A stretch of DNA of 64,000 nt from Apiospora phragmitis. Taxonomy: Eukaryota; Ascomycota; Sordariomycetes; Amphisphaeriales; Apiosporaceae. How positions within the stretch are numbered: the first letter of the stretch is position 1; every line of letters begins with the position of its first letter. A program made the translations under genes and the position numbers. The notes beneath the pieces were generated by a model that made no database searches, was not told the DNA's origin, and was given only the letters and a program-made list of their open reading frames with translations. The stretch lies in contig JAQQWL010000011.1 in assembly GCA_038363925.1 (NCBI GenBank), positions 4,774,001 through 4,838,000 on the forward strand, given 5' to 3'. Positions 36,384 through 47,948 of this stretch are shown in pieces.

Positions 36384-37827
36384 ATGTCGTATAATCAGTA
36401 TCCCGGCTACGGCCAACAAGGCTACGGCGCACCGCCGCCCGGTGGTCCACCTCAACACTACCCTCCACAAGGCTATCCTCCGCAGCAACAGGGAGGCTAC
36501 TACCCGCCTCCAGCTGGTCAACCTCCCTACGGAGCTCCTCCGCCGCCGCAATCACCGTACGGCGCTCCCCCTCCCGGGCATGGACAGTATGGTGCACCGC
36601 CCCCTCAACAATACCCGCCCCAAGGTTACCCCCCGCAGCAGCAGCAGCAACAAGGAGGCTACTATCCGCCTCCTGCCGTTCAAGCACCACCTTATGGTGC
36701 CCCTCCACCGTCACATTCCCCCTATAGTCCTCCTCCAGGGCAGTATGGTGCGCCACCCTCACAGCCGCCTCCTCCACAACACTACGGCCCGCCCACGCCG
36801 CCATCCTTGGGTTACGGTCCCCGCAAATCATACAATGGAACGCAGGTTTCGATGCGCAGGCCCTACACCGGGCCATGAAAGGGTTCGGTACCAACGAACA
36901 GTTGCTCATCGATGTGCTGCACAATAAAGACCCGCTGCAGATCGAGGCGCTCAAGCCCGCATACTTTCGAGTCGACGGCAAGAAAACCCTGGAGGGTGCC
37001 ATTCGCGATGAGACCAGCAGCTATTTCCAAAAGGGCCTCGTGGCCATCGTCCAGGGTCCGCTGCTCCATGACTGCCACCTCCTGTACGACGCCATGAAGG
37101 GCCTGGGCACCAAGGAGAATGTTCTCAACGACGTCCTGCTCGGCAGGTCCAATGCCGACATACAGGCTATCAAGGGCAAATTCCAGCAGGTCTTCAACGA
37201 GTCTCTAGAGAGTATGATTAAGGGGGATTTGTCTTTGAAGACAGAGCGCCACTTCCTCATCGTGCTCGGTGCCACGCGCGCTGAGGACAGCGCGCCCCTG
37301 ATACCCCAAGAGATTGATCGCGACACGGATGCCCTCTACGATGCAACCGAGGGCATGGTCGGTACCGACGAGCTCAAGGTGTGCTCGATCTTGAGCACGC
37401 GAAACGACAACCAGATCCGTGCCATTGCGCACACCTATGAGCAGAAGTACAGGAGGCGACTGGATGATGTCATTCGCAAGGTAAGTTTGGTTTTCATTTG
37501 TTACTATCTCTTGTATACACTTTATATGCTAACACCCTTGGTCAGGAGTTTAGTGGTCACATGGAGGATGCTCTCCTGTTCCAGCTCCGCCACGCCGCGG
37601 ACAAGTACATGCATGCCGCGGCGCTTTTGGAAGACTCGATGGCAGGTCTGGGTACGAAAGACCACCTGCTCGTGAGCAGGGTGATACGGTACCACTGGTC
37701 TCCCGAGATGATGGCAAACGTGAAGGGCGCCTACAAGCAAAGATACAAGGAGAGCCTATACAAGCGCATCAAGGGCGAGACGAGCGGGAACTACAGGAAA
37801 TTGATGCTTGCTTGTGTCGGCGAATGA
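36384..37827 (+). CDS. Annexin with a Pro/Gln/Tyr-rich head (one frame break)
   Basis: Annexins bind acidic phospholipids in a calcium-dependent way. Exons 36384-37480 and 37546-37827 with a 65-base intron give 459 aa once a break is compensated. Residues 1 to about 148 are low complexity, built from PPPxGQYGAPP, YPPQGYPPQQ and GGYYPPP units, as in long-headed annexins of the VII/XI type. Four annexin repeats follow, each with its loop: MKGFGTNEQLLIDVL, MKGLGTKENVLNDVL, TEGMVGTDELKVCSIL and MAGLGTKDHLLVSRV. The break lies at the C run 36819-36822: with one more C the sequence reads PQIIQWNAGFDAQALHRAMKG, which leads into the first repeat. Without it, the head stops at 36878 and the core has no start. 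The ATG at 36384 gives MSYNQYPGYGQQ. Confidence 0.93.
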
Positions 37828-38756
37828 GGACGGGAAAGTCTGGTTGCGTAATCATGATACCCTGGGGATACAATGGTGCAACTGGGATGGATACCTTTTG
37901 AAGGCAGATTAGTCTGTTTTTTGTTTTTTTATGATTATACGAACTCATCATCATCATCATCATCTGACACCTGTCAAATTCTGCATCCATATATCGGCCA
38001 TGTGGTGAATGGAATTATGAGTAGTCTGCAATGCGACAGGCGCTTCCAACATGTAAGTAAGACTTCGGATTTCCGATACCGGTGTTCGGGACCAAGTGTG
38101 CCGGCCCCCTCGAATGCACCCCGCCCCGCAATGCCGAAGAGGTCGGTCACGTACGGCTCAAACCAATACCTTCGATTAGACAAGTACATACATGTAGGTT
38201 ACAGCACATGCCGATCTAAGGCTAATGCTGTGCTATGTTTATGTGCTCTGCCATTGCGGGAGTTCGTACACTCGAGACCGGTATTGACTTATTAGGGGCC
38301 TTATAAAGAGCCAATGGTCAGGTTAGGCAAAGTAAGTGTAGGCAGAAGCGACGTCACGCCGCCGCCAGGTGGTGGAAAGGATCGAATGGCCCGGTACGGT
38401 GCGGTGTGTGTCTCTTGGGAGGCAAGGATGATCACCGCTTCTTCTCCACTTACTCGCTCGAGGTGTGGACTGCCATGGGTCGGTGGTTGGCATGCAAGGC
38501 AAGGCTAAACAAATGCAAAGTACTACTAGTCAGCCTGGCCCGACTGATTCGAGTCCTTTTTCTTTTCCGCCCATCTGTAGCCTCTCTATCTCCCTCTTTG
38601 CTCTATTTTTGTTATTTCGGATAGCTCTGATACCTCATAGAGTTCCTGTATTCCATAGTTTTCAGCGCCGTGGACGCTAGAGTCCATCTCCGTTATGGTT
38701 GATCCTTTGGGGGCACTGGAGATACATTAGTCTAAGAGCATTTAATTATAGACGCA
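37828..38756. other. Spacer between annexin and ABC transporter genes
   Basis: About 0.9 kb with the annexin 3' end and the ABC transporter promoter. A TCA trinucleotide repeat (about six copies) lies at 37946-37964. No gene is seen. Confidence 0.55.
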
Positions 38757-41700
38757 ATGCCGTTCGCCATGGATTACAACTCTCCTTATGTCTTTGCGTA
38801 CGACCAGAGTGTCCTGCACTCTTCTTTCGGAGCCTTACAAAATATGGACGTTACCCGGAGCTCTATAGCCCAAGCCGCTGTGGCGACATCTTTGGCTCTG
38901 ATCTATATAGGTTCTAGGGTGGTCCCCACCAGGCCATCATGGCTTCAGATATTCGCCAAGGAGTACTCCGGAAAGGAAGTCCTCGTAAAGAGGCTATGGA
39001 CGTTCAATGCGGTGGCCCTCACACTTATATCCATATCGGGCCTGGGTGCAACTATAGCTTCGGCCATAGCCCCTCCCCCCAATGCGTGGAGGGGGTTGGA
39101 GATCACGCCCTGGGTCTTGTCGATTATCCTTACTCTCGTCCAACGGCCGCGGAAAACCCCCAAGACGCTCCTTGGCTTGTTTCTCACAAGCCTTGTCGGG
39201 ACTGTGGTGGCTTCGATATCGACACAAACGCGAGCAGACCGGACCAGTATACTGCATCTCGGCGAAATATGCATTGCCCTGGGTGGCATCGCCGTTATCC
39301 TCTCCATGCCGATGAGAGATCCTCTCATGGGCAACCACGGGATTGCGGGCAAGCACGATACTGCCACTGTCGCGCTTCGCAGTCCCGAAGACGATGTGTC
39401 TTTGTGGCAATGGATGTCGGTTTCCTGGCTCAAGCCTCTTTTGAGAAAGGGCTGCAGGAAGCAACTAGACGATGGCGATGTCTGGCAGCTGCCGTATGAA
39501 TTTCAACACGACCGGCTACACGAGCTATTTGGGGCCCTCCAGGGCTCACTAATCAGGCGCCTCATGCTCGCCAACGGCCTCGACTTGATCATTATCACCT
39601 TCCTCGCTCTTGTCGAATCCGCCGCAAACTTAGGGACCCCGATGCTGCTTCAGCGCCTCTTGGCATCTATACAGAGTGCAACCTCGCCGAGAGAACTGTC
39701 CGTTGCCTTCGCAGTAGCCATCTTGGCGGTGCGGCTGGTAGCCAGCCAGTCCGGCGTGTTCTCCCTGTGGTATTGTCGACGCGCTTACGAGAGGTCCCGC
39801 GGGGAGATGATCACCAGTATCTACGCCAAAACTCTGACCAGGAAATCGCAAGGGTTCACGCCCGATGAGAAGGATCCGGCTTATGTCAACGGGAACGAAC
39901 TGAACGGGCAAGAGCCGAAGCAGGGCTGGTTCACCCGACTACTTGCCCGCCTCCCGTGGCGGAAGAAGTCGGCCAAATATACCCCGATCAAGGCAACGCC
40001 GCCACCGGCTACCATGGGCAAGATTCTCAACCTAATGAGGAACGACTGTTACGAAATTGCCCAGAGATTTTGGAATTCGGGGGTCTATTTACCAAACCAC
40101 TGCAGTTCCTCGTCTCGCTGGGTCTCTTGTGGCTTCTATTGGGATGGTCCTGCTTGGTGGGCATTGCTTGGGTCGTCTTCGTCCAGATCCTGAACGCCCT
40201 GTTCGTTCAACGACTGATCGTCAACGAGCGACTTAGACGGGCTGCGACAGACAAGCGACTCCAGGCCACTTCCCAGTTTGTCGAGGCGATTCGCCATCTA
40301 CGATGGTACGATTGGCAATCTGAGTGGCTCAAGCGTATCATGGAGCAACGAAATAACGAGCTCTTCTTGAAGATTGTCACGGGACTTTGGACTGTCAGCA
40401 TCTCTACCGTCAACATTTCCGCAGGCATGCTGTTCCCCGTTGCTAGTTTCTTCGCCTACACATATCTTGCCAAGAAACCCTTAACGGTGGATATTGCTTT
40501 CCCAGCACTCCAGCTGTTCAGCATGCTCGAAACCAGTCTCAGGGAGTTGCCTGATCTGATCACTGTTCTCCTAAACGCATCTGTCGCCATCGAACGGCTC
40601 GAGACGTTCATGCGTGAGCCCGACAAGGAAGAAGGGGAATCCTCCATGATGCTGCAAGACATCGAGTTCCACGACGCCTCGCTGTCATGGCCCGGGATGC
40701 ACGATACCGTCCTATCTAATCTTAACTTGCGGCTCTCGGCAGGGCTGACCGTCGTATACGGACAGGTCGGCGCGGGTAAAACCGCACTGCTCCAAAGCAT
40801 CCTTGGTGAATTGGATCAAAAGGCCGGTGATGCCGTTCTGCCGACAGAAATGATCGGCTATTGCGCCCAGGCGCCCTGGTTGCAGAACATGAACATTCGC
40901 GAGAATATTCTATTCTGCGCTCCCTACGAGCCGGAACGATACCGAGAGGTCCTAGAGGCTTGCGCGTTGACCCAAGACCTTGCCGGCTTCAAGCATGGAG
41001 ACTTGACAGATATCGGCGAGGGAGGCGTAGGTCTCTCTGGAGGCCAAAAAGCCCGCGTCGCCTTGGCCAGGGCTGTATATAGTCGATCCCGAATCCTGCT
41101 GCTCGACGACCCTCTGGCGCCCTTGGATCATAATACCGCCGAGTCGATCGTGCAAAGGCTATTCCGAGCACCTCTGTTTAGTGGCAGGACCATTATTCTC
41201 GTTACTCACCGGATCGACCTCTGTATTCACCTAGCGGATCAAGCCGTTGAGATACATGACGGGAAAGCCCGCGTGCTGCATCCGGACGAGGTGCCGCAGA
41301 AAGTTATTGAATCCGAGCATAATCTGGCCGAAGGTGAAGAGGATCGGCATTCGGCTGATGCTGTTGCCGAGGTCGATGCTGCCATCCCTGACAAGTTCAT
41401 CGAAGAGGAACATCGTAAGGACGGCGGTGTGATCTTGTCCGTATACTGGACGTACATCAAAGCCGGGAAGTTGTACTTGTGGGCTGGGCTGGTCTCTCTC
41501 TTCGCCTTGCTCCGCCTCAGTAGACTCTTCAGCGACTGGTTCCTCAAAGCCTGGACCGAGGCCTACAAGAAAGAGCAGGCCCATGGTGACCCGATGCAGA
41601 CGAACGGACAACTGGATGACAGTTTTGGCTCTGGCTTATTCAAAAGCTTGCCGAATCCTCAAGACGACGTGAGCCTCTGGCTGTTTGGGTACCTGGCGAT

Positions 41701-43155
41701 TGGTCTTCTGAACACGCTGGTGTTTACCCTCGCCTCTTGCAATCTGCTTCTGATTTTATACATCGCCGCCAAGAACCTATTCATCAGGGTCCTCGACAAA
41801 GTCAGCAACGCCACGTTCCGCTTCTACGATGTGACGCCCGTAGGCCGTCTGATGAACCGATTGACATCAGATATCGGCATGCTGGACGGCGGCGTCATCG
41901 GCCCCCTACAGAACTTCGCCTTCAACCTTTTGACCTTCATCAGCTGTCTGGCGGTCATCGCTGCCGCCACGCCGCTCTTCTTCTTTTTCGCGCTGCTCAT
42001 GACGGCTGGCTTCATCTACTTCTTCCTGGAATTCCTGCCGACATCGCAGAGCTTGCGCCGGCTCGAGATGGTCTCGCTCAGCCCCCTCATGTCCAACTTC
42101 GGCATCCTGCTCGAGGGGCTCGCCACCATCCGCGCCTTCCGCTCCAAGACGCACTTCCAGAACCGCAACATCGTCATCGTCGACGCCTTCCAGAAGATGG
42201 ACCACTTCTACTGGAGCCTGCAGGCCTGGCTCCAGTACCGCTTCGACACGCTCTCGGCCTTCGCCACCTTCGCCCTGACCCTCATCGCCCTGTACCGGGG
42301 GCTCAGCCCCGGGCTCACCGCCTTCGTCCTCCTCACGGCCGCCCGCTTCGTCGAGGCCACCCACGCCCTATGCAAGCAGTACGGCCAGCTCCAGATGGAC
42401 TTCGTCTCGGTCGAGCGCGTCGTCGAGCTCCTCGACCTCGAGGAGGAGTCCAGCGGCGACCTCGTGCCCCCCGCCGCCTGGCCCGCCTACGGCGACGCCA
42501 TCGAGTTCGAGGGCGTCACCATGCGCTACGCGCCGCACCTCGCGCCCTCGCTCGCCGAGGTGTCGTTCACCATCCCGGGCGGCGCGACCTGCGCCGTGCT
42601 CGGGCGCACGGGCTCGGGCAAGTCGACGCTGGCGCTGGCGCTGCTCGCGACGCTCAAGCCGGCGGCGGGCCGGATCCGGGTCGGCGGGCTCGACCTCGCC
42701 GACGTCGAGGTGCACACGTGGCGGCAGCGCATCAGCTTCGTGGCGCAGGACCCCGTGCTGTTCCGGGGACGCTGCGGCAGAACCTCGACCCGCTGCACGA
42801 GCACGGCGACGCCGAGTGCGTCGCGGTCCTGCGCCGCGTCCTGGGCCCGGACTGGGCCCTGCGCTCCCACGTCGAGGCCGGCGGCCGGAACCTCAGCCAG
42901 GGCCAGCGCCAGCTCGTCGGCATCGGCCGTGCCGTGCTGCGCCGCAGCCCCGTCGTCGTGCTGGACGAGGCCACGGCCTCCATCGACAAGAAGACGGCCA
43001 TGGCGATCCAGGAGGTCCTGCGCGACGAGCTGAAGCAGAGCACGGTGATTACCATTGCGCACCGGCTCGAGGCCGTTAAGGATGTGGATTACTTTGTAAA
43101 GTTGGATAATGGAAAAGTTGTCGAATTTGGGCCAGCTCAGAATCAGCTGGTGTGA
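38757..43155 (+). CDS. ABCC-type (MRP-like) ABC transporter (two frame breaks)
   Basis: A full-length ABC exporter of the ABCC group, which moves organic anions, conjugates or drugs across the plasma or vacuolar membrane; the substrate cannot be read from sequence. One exon gives 1466 aa once two breaks are compensated. Hydrophobic segments before about residue 200 look like an extra N-terminal TMD0, followed by TMD1, NBD1, TMD2 and NBD2. NBD1: Walker A GQVGAGKT (near 668), signature LSGGQKARVALARA, Walker B ILLLDDP with Asp in place of the catalytic Glu, usual for ABCC. NBD2: GRTGSGKS (near 1282), LSQGQRQ, VVVLDEATASID. Breaks: GG at 40072-40073 lacks one G (then RFWEFGGLFTKP), and GGGG at 42765-42768 lacks one G (then FRGTLRQNLDPLHE). 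The last 1.1 kb is much richer in C/G-ending codons than the rest. Confidence 0.93.
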
Positions 43156-43439
43156 TGTGATGACGACGATTATAATAACGAGCCCTTCTTTTATATCGGT
43201 GCTGGGTTTCGTTGGATATGTTTGGCGAGCTTCTGGATATCCTTGGGTACATATACAGAGGCGATGTATGTTGGAATAGCCCGTGTTTGGTAGTAGTAGT
43301 AGAGCACTTGGGTAGACATTGCTTGACTTTACATCCCTATCTGATTGGATACGTGTCACACATGCATGAGAATTATATATATAACTAAAAAGTTCATGAG
43401 ATCGAAGACCATATCCAGTCGCTGGTTAGTCTCATTGTA

Positions 43440-45680
43440 CTAAGTAATTATTAACAGCAAGCACGCCGTAACACCAGCAAAGCCCAACAATAAGGGCTGC
43501 CTTGAGAGCTGTTGATGACTGCCCAAGCCGCCTAGACTCTGAACGGGCGGCACGGTGGTGGTCGTACCACTGCTGCCATCTGGCATCTTTAGGACCGACT
43601 CGAGTTTAATACTCTGCAAACCGCCCGACACCGTCTCTAGGGGAGCCACGAACGCCATCTGGCTCCAGCTGAGCAGCGTGTTCTTTCCGCCGAACACGTA
43701 GACCTCGAACCTGCCCGCGAAGCTGCCGTTCACCCAGACTCTGCTGCCGCCGACGACGTCGCCCGTGATGGTGATCTCCGCTGGCGTCGGGATCGACACG
43801 GGCTCGTGCGTGGACCGGGTCGAGTTGGACCAGATGCGACCCGGGTGTCCCGCATCGAAGCCGTCCTGCTCGTGGACCGCGCGGAGCGGGTACGTCCAGC
43901 CGTCCGACACGAAGGCCAAGCTGCCGCTCTCGGACAGCTGCAGCGTCACGTCACCAGACGAGAGTACGAAGGGGCCCGCGACGGAGAGGGTCAGCGTGTA
44001 GTTCATGCCCTTGCTGCCGTGGCCCAGCGTGACAGGCTCGGAATCGCCGGTTGGGTCTTTAGTCCATGACGTGAAATCGGTGCACCGATCTCAGGTTCTG
44101 GCCCGGTGCTTGGGCCGACAGGAAGTCGATCGAGTCATCCACGGTCCCCACGTCCAACTGGGTTCCTCGCGCCCCGCTCCAGGCTCTTGCCGCCACGAGG
44201 GGAATGCCGCGCCGCATGGCATAAAAGGCCTCGAGCTGCGTCGTGGCATCGGGTCCGTTGTCGTTCCAGGCCGCCATGATGGCGCCCTTGTTCCCGCTCG
44301 CGTCGTCCGCCAGCTGCTCCGTGGTGTTGACCGGGTTGTAGAGGGCGGGCTGCCATTGCCACCCATCTTGGTTGGCGAAGTTCACGGTCCTGGTTTCGTT
44401 GTAGAACTGGGGATATGGGGCCGGCAGAGTAGGGGCGTGGTCGTTCTTGAGAGATATGTAGGCCCACCAGTCTTCGGAGTTGATGATGGTATAGCCCACT
44501 TCTTGTAGCTGGACAGGGTCCGACTGGTCGTATTGCCAGTGCTGAATAGTGACATCCTTGGAGATTGTGAGGTTTTCGGACGGTTCGGCCGTGCCCCAAA
44601 TCCGGATTCTTTTCCCAGACGTCTCGTTCACGAACGTGGCCATCTCATTCACAAATTTTATGTAGTCATCTGCCAGCGTCGAGTCGTACTCGTCAGCGCC
44701 CACGTGGACCTCCTTGGTTTGGAACCACGGCAGAAACTCGGCCCAGATCTTCTTGACGGTGGGTATACTCTTGGGGTGAGTCAGATTCAGTAGATCCCTC
44801 TTCTCGAGAGCCAGCTCAGGCTTCCATTTCGTGATGCTGAGACAGTGGCCCGGGGCTTCGATCTCTGGAATCACCGTGATGCCTCTGCTCGCACAATGCT
44901 GCTGGAGATCTTCGAAATCGGCGCGGCTGAGCGTCTCGTTGGGGCTTTGGATAATGCCCGCCAACTCGGCGCTCTCGGGATGCAGCGAGAACTGGCTGTA
45001 GACTTCGCTCCATGTCTCGTTGTGTCCTCGGTTTAGTGGATAGTTGTCGCTCATGTGGTAGTGGAACTCGGACATCTTGAAGAAGGAGGCGTATGTGCAC
45101 AAGTCTTTGAGGAAAGAGGGGAGTACCATTTCCTTCCAGCATCGAGCATATAACCTCTGGTCGCATACGCGGGGGCTTCTGTGAGCTCCATCGCAGGCAC
45201 CGAAGTCCAGTTCGATATCATCAAGTGTTGCAGGAGTGTCCGAGTCCCCCACCACATGCCGCGGGCACCGGAGCCTGTTATCCAAGCCCGGCCGGCCAGG
45301 ACCCGAAGGGTGTAGCCCTCTTCCGTACTTTGGCCGCTCGCATACTGGAAGTCGGCAGATTTATCTCGAGACAGATCCAGAAAGATGCCAGAGTCGTTCT
45401 TCCCGAAAGACTCCACAATCTTCAATGACCACTCGCTTTTGGTGAGGCGAGTGAGATCGTCTTGAAACGTCCGGGCAAATGCATGGCCCGAAGGTGGTAT
45501 CAGAGATGGACCGCCTGTATCCCGGTGCGAGGCGAGGTCACTCTGAACATAGATGGTCCTCGGAAAGCTGCCGTCGAGTACGAGGCCAGACTTGGGACCG
45601 TTGTATGTTGATTTCGGCGGAGGTGGCAATGGCTGAAGGGCGGCAACGGGGAGTGCAAAGAATATCACAAGAGATCTCAT
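43440..45680 (-). CDS. GH20 beta-N-acetylhexosaminidase, probably GPI-anchored (two frame breaks)
   Basis: GH20 enzymes remove terminal GlcNAc/GalNAc, in fungi mainly from chitin oligomers and glycans. One exon, 746 aa once two compensating breaks are allowed for. Residues 1 to about 17 are a signal peptide (MRSLVIFFALPVAALQ); a GH20b-like domain runs to about 175; the TIM barrel follows with MSDNYPLNRGHNETW, a GITVIPEIEAPGHC strand and the catalytic Asp-Glu pair in HVGADEYDS (near 329). A beta-rich C-terminal region ends in a small-residue stretch and a hydrophobic tail (LLLGFAGVTACLLLIIT), a GPI-type signal. Several NxT/S sequons occur. Breaks: the C run 45118-45121 lacks one base (then YSPSFLKDLC) and the T run at 44074-44076 has one extra (then RFTSWTKDPTG). 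It is more distant from classical secreted chitobiases than most. Confidence 0.88.
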
Positions 45681-47948
45681 TTTGGTATGCGTTTTCTGGG
45701 GTCGGCGATCTCTCGTAACGGTTGACGGTAGTAGCTCTGCCGTTCATGACATTCTCTATAGGCGAAGAAGTAGCTGAGGGTTTAGTTCAATATGACCGGC
45801 CTGGCTGTGGTTCACGTTGCTCACAAATGACAAGTTCGTTTGCAGAGCCAAGAGAAGAGGTATATCACGAGTCATGCATGTCACCGAGTAACGTTACCAC
45901 GGTTTGCTTAGATCTAGTACCTACCTGCTGTTCGGGGGCGGGGTCGGAGCCCGTATCGGCAGGCACCTACCGGATCGCCGTCTCACCGCTGATAAGCGAA
46001 CCCCGACGATAAGTAGGTGACCCCATCATGTTCGCATTTGAGAGACTGTAAGCTATCGAGACAAGTCGGAGTAGTGTAGGTTAGAGGGCAAGTACTCTGT
46101 ATCGTCCATGTTGTCGTTGCGTATTTGGTGTCATTTCGATGCTCATATACCAGTTCACGGCTCTTATCGTATCAGTGTGCAAAGGTCCTTATACTCTGCA
46201 GTTACAGTATCATTGAGAATCCCACTTCCCCATCTTCAGGGCTGGCGTCAGGGTGGGGGAGTAAGTAATTAGCCGTGCCTTGTCTTTAACCCCCTGCGTC
46301 AACGCTAGGACGGAGCTCGCAGGCTTCATTAGTCGTAGAGCGCCACTTGAAACCGCCAGCATGATCCCATAATCTACTTTTGGTCGTAGACACCAGATCC
46401 AGGCTGCGGCACATTGTCTGAAGTATGCCGTTTATTTTGGGGCCCCAAAGCCGTTGAGCTTGGTAGAGACGACCAGTGACAGCTTGACGGTTGGGACATT
46501 AATGCTCAGGGTACTTCGTATAGCGGTTGTATGGACGTGTTTGTAGTATGTTGTTTTCGTAGTCCCTCACAAGTGTCGTCCCTCCCTCCGTCTCTTTTGC
46601 GCCCCCAATTCCAGAGGCCCCTGTTGCTGCCCTGCTAGTGGTGTTTGTAGGCAGCTGTTAATATATCTAGAGAGATTGCACGTGCTAATTGTTATATTAT
46701 CATGATAGTAATCTTGTCTTGTACGGAAGATGACACGGCGCAGAAGGGTGGAGCATGACGGCAGGGCGGGATGCAACGGTTGTAAGGGATAGAAACCTAT
46801 TATTGGAGAGGTCATGTTGTAGGCGAGTCGTTGCATACCATATTGCGGGATTACAGGAGCATCCGAGTCGTAGATCATTGTCTTGAGTTCGTCCTAATCG
46901 TCGTTGCTGTCGAAAAGTCGTTTGAAAAAAAAAATGAAAAAAAGAAAGAAACAGAAACGTTTACCCGCCGACCTCGTCCTCTTCTGTCACTACATTACCG
47001 GCCCTGCCTCTTCATCTCTCGACAGGGCGCCAGCCAGCCACTATCTGGTTGTTGTAGATCTTCTTCTTGTCCTTCTTTTCTCTCATTTTTCTTCTTCTTC
47101 TTCTGTTTTTCACGTCCATCATTGGCAGAGCTCGAATGGTGAAAAAACTGGGCAGCAAACGGGGGACTTAAACGAACCCACACCTGACGACAACGGCCCA
47201 GTATCGCGACCTTCCTTTCCGAGTAGCGATAACGAACGACGGCCATACGAAAGGCAGTCAACGCAGTCAACACAGACACCACCCAACCAATAGGCGCAAC
47301 TCTTTCGCTCTTCAACTTATTCACTGCCGCGACTCGTTTGATTCGCTGCCAAGCACTCCCAGGCCATCGGCTGAGCATACTTGGTGGGCTGGCTCATCGT
47401 TGCCCTCTACGGACCACTGGCATCAAATCAATCTGGCCTAACGCTGCGAACTGGAGACTCTGGACCACTTACACGCCACGCGCCACGCTCCTACTTAGTA
47501 CTTACTTAACACAGCATTGACCTGAATGGGCATATAGGCATTCCACTATATTACTACTACACATTTGACTGACGAGACCGAGCCTGCGGGTTGTTGTTAT
47601 TTTCCCGTCAATGACATACTACTCGTTCTATCTTTCTTTTTCCGTCTTTCTTCAACACTCGCACAGACTGGACAGGATACCCGGCAGAAAACCTGAGGGC
47701 ACGGGACGGCATCAATTTCTCAGGGACCTCTTTTATGCGTGCGCGCAGGGACTCGCGTTCGCGGCAGCACAGAAAAGTCAATCGGCATCTTTGGCCCTTC
47801 GGATGAGCCCAACCCCGCGGCGATCTGACACCACCCTATTCGAAACTCTTTGAAATCCGAGAATTGAGGAAGAGGGAGGGAAGGACCTATCACCCCGCCA
47901 CGGCTAGTATCGACCATCGCAGTCGCGGACATCGCGAGCCTGTTCGCC
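45681..47948. other. 2.3-kb divergent intergenic stretch
   Basis: Between the divergent GH20 and coiled-coil genes. I see no gene. There are A-rich and T-rich tracts near 46920-46950, a TTC repeat near 47089-47104, and C/A-rich sequence from 47180 on that looks like a leader for the gene at 47949. Both promoters must lie here. Confidence 0.5.

Noticed and set aside
41737..42760. Long Arg/Pro/His-rich frame inside the ABC transporter gene
   Set aside because: Only its last part (after about 42768) is the true NBD2 frame; the earlier part is an out-of-frame reading of GC-rich sequence.
38757..43155. Two or three separate half-size ABC transporter genes
   Set aside because: The pieces overlap at single-base frame breaks and together give one normal ABCC domain order.
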